Shown here one piece after another: positions 1-7,103 of a stretch of DNA of 64,000 bases; the first letter of the stretch is position 1; each line of letters starts with the position of its first letter. The DNA comes from Sinorhizobium fredii NGR234. Lineage in GTDB: Bacteria > Pseudomonadota > Alphaproteobacteria > Rhizobiales > Rhizobiaceae. The position numbers were made by a program, and so were the translations under genes. Below the pieces are notes generated by a model, which did not search any database, had not been told where the DNA came from, and was given only the letters and a program-made list of their open reading frames with translations. Where the stretch lies: the NCBI RefSeq assembly GCF_000018545.1, contig NC_012586.1, forward strand, positions 1,302,001 through 1,366,000. Reading direction: 5' to 3'.

Positions 1-32
1 GTTTGGCAGCGCGGCCAGGAAAGATGGCGGCC

Positions 33-1223
33 TCATGCTCGCCGCGCGATATCCGCGATCGCTTCCGAAAGGCGGTCGATTTCCGGTAACGTGTTGAGAT
101 AGCTTACCGAAGCTCTGGCAATCTGGTCGAGCCCTCGCGCGATCATGTCGAGCGGCGTATAGGGAACGCCATTCGCGCCGATTGCGATTTGCCTTTCGGC
201 CAGGGCGGCGCGCACCTGCGTTGCCGGAATGCCCTCGACGGTGAATGAGACGATACCGGAGAGCTCGATTCCGAGATCCCGCACCGTCACATTCGGGAAG
301 TTGCGCAGATTGTCGCGCAGGCCGTTCGCGAGAATTTTGATCCTGTCGCGGATCGCCGCGATGCCGAGCGTCCTTGCCTGGCGCGCGGCAGCGCCCAGTC
401 CGAAAATCAGTGCGGGCGAAATCTCGCCGGCCTCGAAGCGGCGTGCATCGTTGCGAATCTTGACGACCCCATCGACCATCGGCCCGGAGAGCACATCCAG
501 ATAGCGCGGTGTCAACCGCGGGAGGAATTCCTGCCGGACATAAAGGATCGCCGTGCCACGCGGTCCTCGGAGAAATTTCCGGCCCGCAGCCTTCAACACG
601 TCGCATCCAAGCGCAGCGACGTCGATCGGGATCTGCCCGAGGGCCTGGCCCGCGTCGATGAAATAGGGGACGCCGGCCGCCCGGATCACGCGTCCCACCG
701 CTGCCGCATCGTTGATCAGGCCGCCATTCGCGGGCAGCCATGTGAGCGACACGAGACGGACGCGCTCATCGATCATCGATGCCAGGGCCTCGGCGTCGAT
801 GCTGCCGTCTTCGTGAACCGGAATGGTTTCGATGCGCGCGCCGGCCCGCGCCGCGGCGTCTTGCATGGTGGCGAGATTGCCGCCCCATTCCTGGCGGCCG
901 ACGAGGATGCGGTCGCCTGCAACAAGCGGCGGCAAGGCCGAGAAGGCGGCGCCCCAGGCGGTCGACCCGCTGCCAAGGAACGCAATTTCGCTCGGCTTGG
1001 CGCCGATCAGTGCCGCCGTGTCGGCGCGCACGTCCTCCAGAAGAGACGTGGCACTATTCGCCGCCTCCATCGGGCCGTCGTTGGCTTCCTTTCTCAGATA
1101 GTCCCACATCGCCGTCAGCGTCGATTGCGACGGCAGCGAGGCGCCGGAGTGATTGAAATGCATGCCGGCCGCACAGCCGGGCGTATCGGCTCGCAGCCTT
1201 TCGAGGTCGAATACATCGCTCAT
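33..1223 (-). CDS. PLP-dependent aminotransferase, class V
   Basis: A 396-residue fold-type I PLP enzyme of the class V family, which includes cysteine desulfurases, isopenicillin-N epimerase and EgtE-like enzymes. The lysine expected to bind PLP lies in the motif KAAGRKFLRGPRG, where family members read KFLRGPRGTG. The N-terminus has FNHSGASLPS, typical of the NxAGxSL start of this subgroup. I chose the ATG at 1223 because the longer open frame to 1754 runs out of frame through the neighbouring ridA gene. The start overlaps the stop of that gene (ATGA), so the two are translationally coupled. The substrate is not known. The pairing with a RidA enzyme, which removes reactive enamine/imine intermediates made by PLP enzymes, suggests amino acid catabolism by beta-elimination or racemisation. 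Stop is at the left end of the window, with nothing visible in bases 1-32. Confidence 0.85.
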   Translation of the reverse strand: MSDVFDLERLRADTPGCAAGMHFNHSGASLPSQSTLTAMWDYLRKEANDGPMEAANSATSLLEDVRADTAALIGAKPSEIAFLGSGSTAWGAAFSALPPLVAGDRILVGRQEWGGNLATMQDAAARAGARIETIPVHEDGSIDAEALASMIDERVRLVSLTWLPANGGLINDAAAVGRVIRAAGVPYFIDAGQALGQIPIDVAALGCDVLKAAGRKFLRGPRGTAILYVRQEFLPRLTPRYLDVLSGPMVDGVVKIRNDARRFEAGEISPALIFGLGAAARQARTLGIAAIRDRIKILANGLRDNLRNFPNVTVRDLGIELSGIVSFTVEGIPATQVRAALAERQIAIGANGVPYTPLDMIARGLDQIARASVSYLNTLPEIDRLSEAIADIARRA

Positions 1224-1693
1224 GCGGCTGGCTCCAGCTCGACCAGTGCGTCGACCTCGACGGTGGCACCGGCCGGCAGCGCGGCCACACCCACGGCGGC
1301 GCGCGCGTGCCGCCCCGCCTCGCCGAACACGTTGACGAAAAGATCCGAAGCCCCGTTGGCGACCAGCGATTGCTCCGCGAAGTCGGGCGACGAGGCGATG
1401 AAGACGCCGAGCCGAACGACCCGCCGGACGGCCGCCAAAGAACCGTCGGTCGCAGCGGCAATTTGTGACAGGACATTGATCGCAGCGCATTCGGCGGCGA
1501 TGCGGCCCTCTTCGATAGTAACCCCGGCACCTACCGACCCGGTGAAGATGTCGTCGCGCCGGGCGCTGATCTGGCCCGAGACGGCAAGAAGGTTGCCGGT
1601 TCGAACCGTGGAAACGTAGTTCGCCGCTGGCCTTGAAGGGACTGGCAGAGCATGTCCGAGAGCGGAAAGTCTGGCTGCGATGGTTTCTAACAT
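1220..1693 (-). CDS. RidA/YjgF-family enamine/imine deaminase
   Basis: A 157-residue member of the RidA (YjgF/YER057c/UK114) family. The C-terminal block GRHARAAVGVAALPAGATVE matches the family signature, and its arginine corresponds to the catalytic Arg of RidA. The N-terminal SGQISARRDD matches the conserved SGQ segment. RidA proteins form trimers and hydrolyse 2-aminoacrylate and other imines released by PLP enzymes. This gene leads a two-gene operon with the class V aminotransferase (4-base overlap), so it probably detoxifies or finishes the product of that enzyme. It is divergent from the LysR-type regulator at 1813. It is somewhat longer than classic RidA (about 130 residues) and belongs to one of the less studied subfamilies. 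Confidence 0.85.
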   Translation of the reverse strand: MLETIAARLSALGHALPVPSRPAANYVSTVRTGNLLAVSGQISARRDDIFTGSVGAGVTIEEGRIAAECAAINVLSQIAAATDGSLAAVRRVVRLGVFIASSPDFAEQSLVANGASDLFVNVFGEAGRHARAAVGVAALPAGATVEVDALVELEPAA

Positions 1694-1812
1694 GGCGGTC
1701 TCCCCTTGGAATGCCGGCGAGAATGCAACGGCCCTCCGATTGCTTCCAATTCAAACTGCATTATGGTGCAATCGATCAGGCTAATGTCTCTATCCTAAGA
1801 ACCAGGGAACTC

Positions 1813-2721
1813 ATGCGCGCCTCCACCACCATGCCCCCGCTGCAAGCCTTGCGGGCGTTCGAGGCGGTGGGCCGCCTGCTGAGCTTCCGCCGTGCCGGGG
1901 AGGAGCTGCTCATTACCCAGAGCGCGGTGAGCCACCACATCAAGCAGCTCGAGGAAACGCTGGGCGTCCGGCTTTTCGTGCGCAAGGCCAAGAGTATCGA
2001 GTTGACGCCGGCGGGGTCGGCCTACCTGGACAAGACCGTCGAGGCTTTCGGGATCATCGCCGATGCGACGTCCGAGATGCGCCGACAGGTGGCCCGGCAA
2101 AGGGTGCGCGTCAGCGTCTTGCCCTCCTTCGCCGCGAACTGGCTGGTTTCGCGCCTTGCCGGCTTCATGCTGAAGCATCCGGAGATAGAGGTCGAGCTCG
2201 ATCCGACACTGCGCCTCGCAGACTTCGCAGCGGACGGTGTCGATCTAGCGATCCGCTTCGGCAGCGGCCAATCGGAGGGGATCAGGGCGGAGTGGTTGAT
2301 GAATGAGGAGTTGAGCCCGGTCGTGAGCCTGACACTTTATGGTGACGGCTCGCGCTTCGGCGAGCCGGGGGATCTGCTTCTTCAGACCCTGCTCGAGTCC
2401 TGGAATCCGGTGGGGTGGGAATTGTGGCTCGGCGAGGTCGGGATCGATATCCGCCGGGCGCGCGTGTTGCAACTCACCGACTACAACATCGTGCTCCAGG
2501 CGGCCTTGAACGGACAGGGCGTGGCGATCGGACGCATGCACATGGTTCGCGATCATCTCGCCGCCGGAAGGCTGATCCAGCCTTTCCCGCAGACCGTCCG
2601 GTCCGAAAAGATCGCCTACTGGCTCGTCATGCCGCAAGACCGCCGTCTCAGCGCCGGCGCCGAGACCTTCGCCTCATGGCTGAAGGAAGAGGCGGCATCG
2701 CCGCATTTGCGCGTCTGCTGA
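1813..2721 (+). CDS. LysR-type transcriptional regulator (GcvA-like)
   Basis: A 302-residue LysR-type regulator. Residues 8-65 form the winged HTH, with LQALRAFEAVGRLLSFRRA and TQSAVSHHIKQLEETLG as helix-turn-helix core. The rest is a periplasmic-binding-protein-like effector domain. The sequence style (PPLQALRAFEAVGR, SAVSHHIKQLE) matches the GcvA/AmpR group. I used the ATG at 1813; a longer frame starting at 1633 would run into the divergent ridA gene and carries no homologous residues. By the usual arrangement of LysR regulators it should control the divergent ridA/aminotransferase pair through the 119 bp shared intergenic region (1694-1812). The effector is unknown. Confidence 0.9.
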   Translation: MRASTTMPPLQALRAFEAVGRLLSFRRAGEELLITQSAVSHHIKQLEETLGVRLFVRKAKSIELTPAGSAYLDKTVEAFGIIADATSEMRRQVARQRVRVSVLPSFAANWLVSRLAGFMLKHPEIEVELDPTLRLADFAADGVDLAIRFGSGQSEGIRAEWLMNEELSPVVSLTLYGDGSRFGEPGDLLLQTLLESWNPVGWELWLGEVGIDIRRARVLQLTDYNIVLQAALNGQGVAIGRMHMVRDHLAAGRLIQPFPQTVRSEKIAYWLVMPQDRRLSAGAETFASWLKEEAASPHLRVC

Positions 2722-2756
2722 AAGCCATCGATTGGTGAGCCACCTATCGACCGCCA

Positions 2757-4322
2757 TCATTTCGGCAGGCCGTCGTCCCGATAGAGGAAATCCTGGCTGC
2801 GGGCTGCACCGGGGCCGGACGTGTCCTTGCCGGCTGCGGTATCGCGTATCGCTTCGAGGAGTTCGCGCCGGTGAGGATCACTGGCGATCGGCCAGATGTC
2901 GCGTCGCGCGCGCCGATAGGGCGTTTTCGCCGGATCGTTGGGGTAGGGCGTTCCGGCCGAACAATAGAGGATCTGCGAGGCGATCTTCGAGAACGACGCG
3001 TAGAAATGGTTGGTGGACTTGATCACCAGGATCTTCTTGGCGGTCGGGTCGATACCCATGACCGAGAAAAGGCTGGGATCGAAGGCTTGCGCCCGTGTCG
3101 AATTGAGAATGATGTCGATGCCGCGATGCTGGATATGCGCGGCATCGCCGAAGGGCGCGAAGCTCTCGCCGAAGCGCATTTCGGCATTGCGCACCAGCCC
3201 GACGACCCGGATGACGCCATCGATAGGATTGCCGGTGCCGGGCGCAGACTTCGCGCCGAAGCGCAGGGGAATTTCCGCGCCTTCGCCGGCTGCCATGCAG
3301 ATCTGCACGGCCATGGGATCCCAGATCGTGCCGATCGCCGCATCGGTGACGCCCTTCGCCAGCAGTTCCCCGAGTACCACCGTCGCGTCGCCGGCCGTGC
3401 CGCCGCCGGGATTGTCCCACATGTCTGCAATCACCACCGGGCCGGCGGGCGCGGCGATCGCGGCGGCGACCGCTTGTCGTTCGTCGACCTCCGGCATGCG
3501 GAAGGTGCCGCGCTTGGCAAAGAGTTCGAGGCCGAGTTCGCGCGCGATCGCCTGGCCCTTCTCCGGGCGGCCGTCGGTCACCACCACCATCTTGGTGCCC
3601 ATTTCCGGGACGTCGCCGGCCATGAAGCCATGCACGACCGACAGCGACAGGACGTCCGGATCCTCCCGCTCGATCCGCATCAGCTTGTCGACGAAGCTGC
3701 GCATCGGCTCGCGCGATGTCGGGAAGACGTCGATCATCCGGCAGTCGAACACCGACATGACCGGGCGGACGCGCCCTTCGAGCGTATCGACGGCGATGCG
3801 CCAGAGGTCTTCGGCCCGATCAACGAAATCCGTATGCGGAAATTCCTTGAAGAAGACGAAGAAATCGGCCGCAGCGACACGCTTTTCAGTGAGATGGCTA
3901 TGTGGGTCGAGCTCGACGCAGACGAGCACCTTCGGTCCGACGATGTCGCGCACGCGGGTCAGGAGATCGCCTTCGGTGTCCTCGTAGCCGTCGGCGACCA
4001 TCGCTCCATGCAGCCCGAGCACCACGGCGTCGACGGGGAGGGCCGCGCGCAATTGTCCGAGGATCTCGTCACGCAGCGCCTCATAGGTCTGCCGATTGAC
4101 GAGACCGGCCGGGTCCGCCCAGGCAGCGGTTCCCTCGATCAGCTGCCAGCCCTTCTCCGCCGCGACGCGTCGACCCACGGTGATCGGCGCGGTGCAGAGC
4201 GTCGGCGTGTCCGGGTGTTTTCCGGGAGGCGCATAGAGCGACGCTTCGAAGGCGCGCCTGTCAATGCAGATCGGGGAGAAAGTGTTCGTTTCGGTCGCCA
4301 GGGCTGCCGTGAATATCCGCAA
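2757..4322 (-). CDS. M81 family metallopeptidase (MlrC-like), copy 1
   Basis: A 521-residue protein of the M81/MlrC family, first known from the last step of microcystin breakdown in Sphingomonas. Visible family blocks are ATETNTFSP at the N-terminus, GLHGAM, LDPHSHLTEKR and DMWDNPGGGTAGD, which carry the acidic and histidine residues expected to hold zinc. The conserved residues begin just after an unusual TTG codon at 4322 preceded by AGGAAGG, so I take this as the start. The longer frame to 4397 would overlap the SnoaL-like gene upstream. It is the second gene of an operon with that gene (20 bp gap). Most rhizobial M81 proteins lie with oligopeptide transporters and have no proven substrate. 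A second, divergent paralogue lies at 9032. Confidence 0.85.
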   Translation of the reverse strand: MRIFTAALATETNTFSPICIDRRAFEASLYAPPGKHPDTPTLCTAPITVGRRVAAEKGWQLIEGTAAWADPAGLVNRQTYEALRDEILGQLRAALPVDAVVLGLHGAMVADGYEDTEGDLLTRVRDIVGPKVLVCVELDPHSHLTEKRVAAADFFVFFKEFPHTDFVDRAEDLWRIAVDTLEGRVRPVMSVFDCRMIDVFPTSREPMRSFVDKLMRIEREDPDVLSLSVVHGFMAGDVPEMGTKMVVVTDGRPEKGQAIARELGLELFAKRGTFRMPEVDERQAVAAAIAAPAGPVVIADMWDNPGGGTAGDATVVLGELLAKGVTDAAIGTIWDPMAVQICMAAGEGAEIPLRFGAKSAPGTGNPIDGVIRVVGLVRNAEMRFGESFAPFGDAAHIQHRGIDIILNSTRAQAFDPSLFSVMGIDPTAKKILVIKSTNHFYASFSKIASQILYCSAGTPYPNDPAKTPYRRARRDIWPIASDPHRRELLEAIRDTAAGKDTSGPGAARSQDFLYRDDGLPK

Positions 4323-4342
4323 TGCCGTTGCCTTCCTTGCCC

Positions 4343-4834
4343 TCAGTTCGAACCCATCGGGTTCGGCAGATAGCCGGTGAAGCCGCAGATCTTCCACCGG
4401 TCTTCATGCAGGCGGCAATAATAGACCGTCTGCCACTTCAAGACATCGAAGCTTCCATCGGCCTTCTTGATGCCGCCATCGAACTTCTTGCGGGCCAGCG
4501 CCCGGTCGCCATTGATCTCGATGTCCTCGAGTGTCGTGGTGGTGAAAATGGCGGTGCGTGCGTCCTCCGCGAAGGCCTGCTCGGCAAAATCGCGCGCCTG
4601 GCGCAGCCACTCGTCGCGATAGGCCGCGAGAGAGGGGAAGGTCAACCGCCAACGATCAGGACTTGCCTCCCGCTTTCCATCGATGCCGATAAAGCCATCC
4701 TCGACAAAATCCGCGGCCACAAGCGACCAATCGGCCGCCAGGAAGGCGTCGATGTCCCGAGTCACCAGCATCTCCCAGATCGCATGTCGGGCGGCGTCGC
4801 TGGTGGGAAACGGATTCTGGAAAGGATCCCGCAT
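4343..4834 (-). CDS. SnoaL/NTF2-like protein
   Basis: A 163-residue protein with the sequence style of the NTF2/SnoaL-like cone fold: an N-terminal helical part with ARHAIWEMLVTRDIDAFLAADWSLVAADF and a C-terminal beta part ending DRWKICGFTGYLPNP. Such small domains serve as isomerases, dehydratases, lyases or plain ligand binders, so function cannot be read from the fold. It is the first gene of the operon with the M81 peptidase (gap 20 bp) and is divergent from the RidA gene at 4950. A possible operator sits 17 bp upstream of its start. I infer a role in the same catabolic route as the M81 enzymes. Confidence 0.75.
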   Translation of the reverse strand: MRDPFQNPFPTSDAARHAIWEMLVTRDIDAFLAADWSLVAADFVEDGFIGIDGKREASPDRWRLTFPSLAAYRDEWLRQARDFAEQAFAEDARTAIFTTTTLEDIEINGDRALARKKFDGGIKKADGSFDVLKWQTVYYCRLHEDRWKICGFTGYLPNPMGSN

Positions 4835-4850
4835 GTCTTTCGTCCCGGAT

Positions 4851-4864
4851 TGAAATTCTTTTCA
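4851..4864. promoter_or_regulatory. Candidate RpiR-type operator (TGAAA-N4-TTTCA)
   Basis: The 14 bases TGAAATTCTTTTCA form an inverted repeat (TGAAA, 4-base spacer, TTTCA). It lies 17 bp from the start of the minus-strand SnoaL-like gene and about 85 bp from the plus-strand RidA gene. RpiR-family regulators commonly bind short A/T-rich GAAA-N4-TTTC type palindromes, and a RpiR-family gene is the second gene on the plus side. The link to that regulator is inference, and A/T-rich short palindromes also arise by chance. Confidence 0.4.
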
Positions 4865-4949
4865 TGAATGACGTTTTTCTCTGGCCAAATTCGGCTTTCT
4901 GTGGTGACTTGTCAACGCAACACGAAAATAATTTGCACGAAAGGTTCCG

Positions 4950-5354
4950 ATGTCCGTCAAACGCTATGGCGCCGAACAGGTTGGGGCAGGTGGAAAATCG
5001 CTGCCATTCGCGCGCGCCGTGGAGGCGGACGGCTGGCTCCATGTCTCCGGGCAGGTGGCCATGGAAAATGGCGAGGTCGTCGACGGCAATATCGTTGCGC
5101 AGACTCACAAGGCGATCGGCAATCTGCTGGCCATTTTGAAAGAGGCCGACTACGGTATCGAACACGTGGTGAGAGTCGGCGTCTGGCTGGACGACCCGCG
5201 CGATTTCTGGAGCTTCAACAAGATCTATCAGGAATATTTCGGAGCGCATCCGCCGGCACGTGCCTGCGTGCAGTCTTCGATGATGGTCGATTGCAAGGTG
5301 GAGATCGACTGCGTCGCCTACAAGCCCAAGGACGCCCGACATGTCGCGGGATGA
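4950..5354 (+). CDS. RidA-family protein, copy 2
   Basis: A 134-residue RidA-family protein, the usual length for the family. It carries LHVSGQVAMENGEVVDGNIVAQT in the N-terminal half and PARACVQSSMMVDCKVEIDCVAY at the C-terminus, including the arginine that aligns with the RidA catalytic Arg. A ribosome-binding sequence GAAAGG lies 6-11 bases before the ATG. Its last residues (HVAG) and stop codon are encoded inside a palindromic intergenic repeat (5345-5390), so the natural C-terminus was probably reshaped when that repeat inserted. It heads the plus-strand series RidA - RpiR regulator - SDR - GH20 - M81. Confidence 0.88.
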   Translation: MSVKRYGAEQVGAGGKSLPFARAVEADGWLHVSGQVAMENGEVVDGNIVAQTHKAIGNLLAILKEADYGIEHVVRVGVWLDDPRDFWSFNKIYQEYFGAHPPARACVQSSMMVDCKVEIDCVAYKPKDARHVAG

Positions 5355-5390
5355 GGAAAAGTGCGTGCGGTATTTCGCCCGCATCCCGCG
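5345..5390. repeat. Rhizobial intergenic palindromic repeat, copy A
   Basis: Perfect 9-base arms CGCGGGATG (5345-5353) and CATCCCGCG (5382-5390) flank a conserved centre containing AGGAAAAGTG and TGCGG..TTTCGCCCGCATCC. The same centre recurs in opposite orientation at about 21340-21389. I recognise this as the type of small palindromic element scattered between genes in Rhizobiaceae (RIME-like). It overlaps the 3' end of the RidA gene and lies in the 67 bp gap before the RpiR regulator, where it could form an RNA hairpin. Confidence 0.75.
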
Positions 5391-5421
5391 TCTCGATGAG
5401 GTTTAAGGAGGGGCGGTCCGA

Positions 5422-6285
5422 ATGGATATTTTCGCAACCTTGCAGCACGAGAAGGAGCGGCTGTCGCAGTCGGAGAACCGCATCGCCGACATTCTGCTCA
5501 ACGACTTCGAGTTCGCCGTCAACGCATCGATCATCGAGCTTGCCGGCAAGGCCGATGTCTCGCCGCCGACGGTGACGCGCTTCTGCCGGCGGCTGGGTTG
5601 CGACAGCTTTTCCGATTTCAAGGTGCAACTGGCCCGCACGGCTTACGTCGGCATGCGCTACCTGAAGCCGGAGCCGAAAAGCCAGGAGCCCGGCGACGTC
5701 GCGCAGGACATCATCACCAAGGCGCAGAACGCGCTGTTCCTGCTGCATCGTTCGCTCGATCTAGCAGCGATCGAGCAGGCCGCCGACCGGCTGGCCGGAG
5801 CGGAAATGATCTACGCCTTCGGTTCGGGCGGCAATTCCTCGATGATCGCCGGCGAATTGCAGAACCGGCTCTTCCGTCTCGGCCTGCGCATCACCGCGAG
5901 CTCCGACCACAGCATGCAATTGATGCTGGCGGCCGCGGCCAGGCAGAGCGACGCGATCATCGGCTCGTCCTTTTCGGGACGCAATGCCGAACTTGTGCGC
6001 GCCTTCACGCTCGCCCGCGATGCCAAGGTGCCGACCATAGCGCTGACCCAGACCGGCAGTCCGGTGGCGCGGGCCGCCGACATCAGCGTTCCGGTTGACC
6101 TGCCGGAAGGCAACAACATCTACCGCCCGACGTCCACGCGTATCGCCTATGTGGCGCTGGTCGATATCCTCGCCAGCCTGGTGGCCTACCGCGTCCAGCC
6201 GCAGGCCACGGCGACGCTCCGGCGCATCAAGCAGCAACTGGTGGCGCACAGGGATGGCGATGATCGCCAGCTTCTCGGAGACTGA
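5422..6285 (+). CDS. MurR/RpiR-family transcriptional regulator
   Basis: A 287-residue protein with an N-terminal RpiR-type HTH (residues about 1-78, with SQSENRIADILLNDF and ADVSPPTVTRFCRRLGCDSFSDFK) and a C-terminal SIS sugar-isomerase domain (about 125-270, with IYAFGSGGNSSMIAGELQNRLFRLG). SIS domains of this family bind phosphosugars, often amino-sugar phosphates. A strong ribosome-binding site GGAGGGG precedes the ATG. Its position between RidA and SDR/GH20 genes suggests that it senses a sugar-phosphate product of the pathway and controls both divergent arms. Confidence 0.92.
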   Translation: MDIFATLQHEKERLSQSENRIADILLNDFEFAVNASIIELAGKADVSPPTVTRFCRRLGCDSFSDFKVQLARTAYVGMRYLKPEPKSQEPGDVAQDIITKAQNALFLLHRSLDLAAIEQAADRLAGAEMIYAFGSGGNSSMIAGELQNRLFRLGLRITASSDHSMQLMLAAAARQSDAIIGSSFSGRNAELVRAFTLARDAKVPTIALTQTGSPVARAADISVPVDLPEGNNIYRPTSTRIAYVALVDILASLVAYRVQPQATATLRRIKQQLVAHRDGDDRQLLGD

Positions 6286-6304
6286 TGTGGCTGAGGAACA
6301 CCGC

Positions 6305-7081
6305 ATGCCGAAATCCGTAGCGATCGTCACCGGCGCGGCCGGCGACATCGGCCGCGCCATCGCCCGACGGCTGGCGGACGGCCACGACGTCGTCCTCCTC
6401 GCCGATATCGACGGCGATTCAGCAGGCGAGGTGGCGCGTGATCTCGGTGGGGAAGCGCGTTTCCTGGCCGTCGCCTGCGACGTCACGGATGCTGCGAGCG
6501 TGACGGCCATGTCGGAGAAGGCGGCGTCGCAAGGCGTCGTCCATACGCTCGTCAACAATGCCGGTGCGGCGCGGGCCGTCAGCCTGCAAGAGACGACGCA
6601 GGACATCTGGCGGATGGACAATGCGCTCAATCTCGAAGCCGCATTTCTCTGCTTCCGGGCGGTCGAGGAGATGCTGAAGGAGAGCAGGGGCTCAGTCGTC
6701 AATATCGCCTCGGTGAACGGCATCAGCGTCTTCGGCCACCCGGCCTACAGCGCGGCCAAGGCCGGCCTCCTGCATCTGACGCGTCTGATCGCGGTCGAGT
6801 ACGGCAAGTTCGGCATCCGCTCGAACGCCGTTGCGCCCGGTACGGTCCGCACCCGGGCCTGGGAGGCGCGCGCTGCCGCCAACCCGCAAGTCTTCGAGGA
6901 AGCAAAGCGCTGGTATCCGCTTCAGCGCATCGTCGATCCTGATGACGTCGCCAATGCCGTCTACTTCCTGGCCGGGCCGCAGGCGAGCGCCATATCGGGG
7001 GTCTGCCTGCCGGTCGATTGCGGCCTCACCGCCGGCCAGACCGAACTCGCCCGCACCTTCTCTCAGTCCAGCCACTATTGA
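6305..7081 (+). CDS. SDR-family NAD(P)-dependent oxidoreductase
   Basis: A 258-residue classical short-chain dehydrogenase. The cofactor motif TGAAGDIGRA is at residues 9-18, NNAG follows the fourth strand, and the catalytic serine segment (NIASVNG) precedes the YSAAK motif. Typical length for the family. I chose the ATG at 6305, preceded by GAGGAA, rather than in-frame codons inside the end of the RpiR gene. The cofactor-binding aspartate at the end of strand 2 (ADIDGDS) favours NAD over NADP. It lies 19 bp behind the regulator and 22 bp before the GH20 gene, so it is probably one transcript with both. Substrate unknown; a hydroxyl group of a sugar or hydroxy acid is likely. Confidence 0.88.
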   Translation: MPKSVAIVTGAAGDIGRAIARRLADGHDVVLLADIDGDSAGEVARDLGGEARFLAVACDVTDAASVTAMSEKAASQGVVHTLVNNAGAARAVSLQETTQDIWRMDNALNLEAAFLCFRAVEEMLKESRGSVVNIASVNGISVFGHPAYSAAKAGLLHLTRLIAVEYGKFGIRSNAVAPGTVRTRAWEARAAANPQVFEEAKRWYPLQRIVDPDDVANAVYFLAGPQASAISGVCLPVDCGLTAGQTELARTFSQSSHY

Positions 7082-7103
7082 ACAACCCCATTGGAGGATG
7101 CTC

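Noticed and set aside
1224..1754. N-terminal extension of the class V aminotransferase frame
   Set aside because: It reads ridA out of frame, is very rich in Arg, and the conserved protein begins at the ATG at 1223.
2871..4373. 500-residue open frame opposite the first M81 gene
   Set aside because: Antisense of a well-supported gene; composition rich in Asp, His and Arg, typical of shadow frames in GC-rich DNA.
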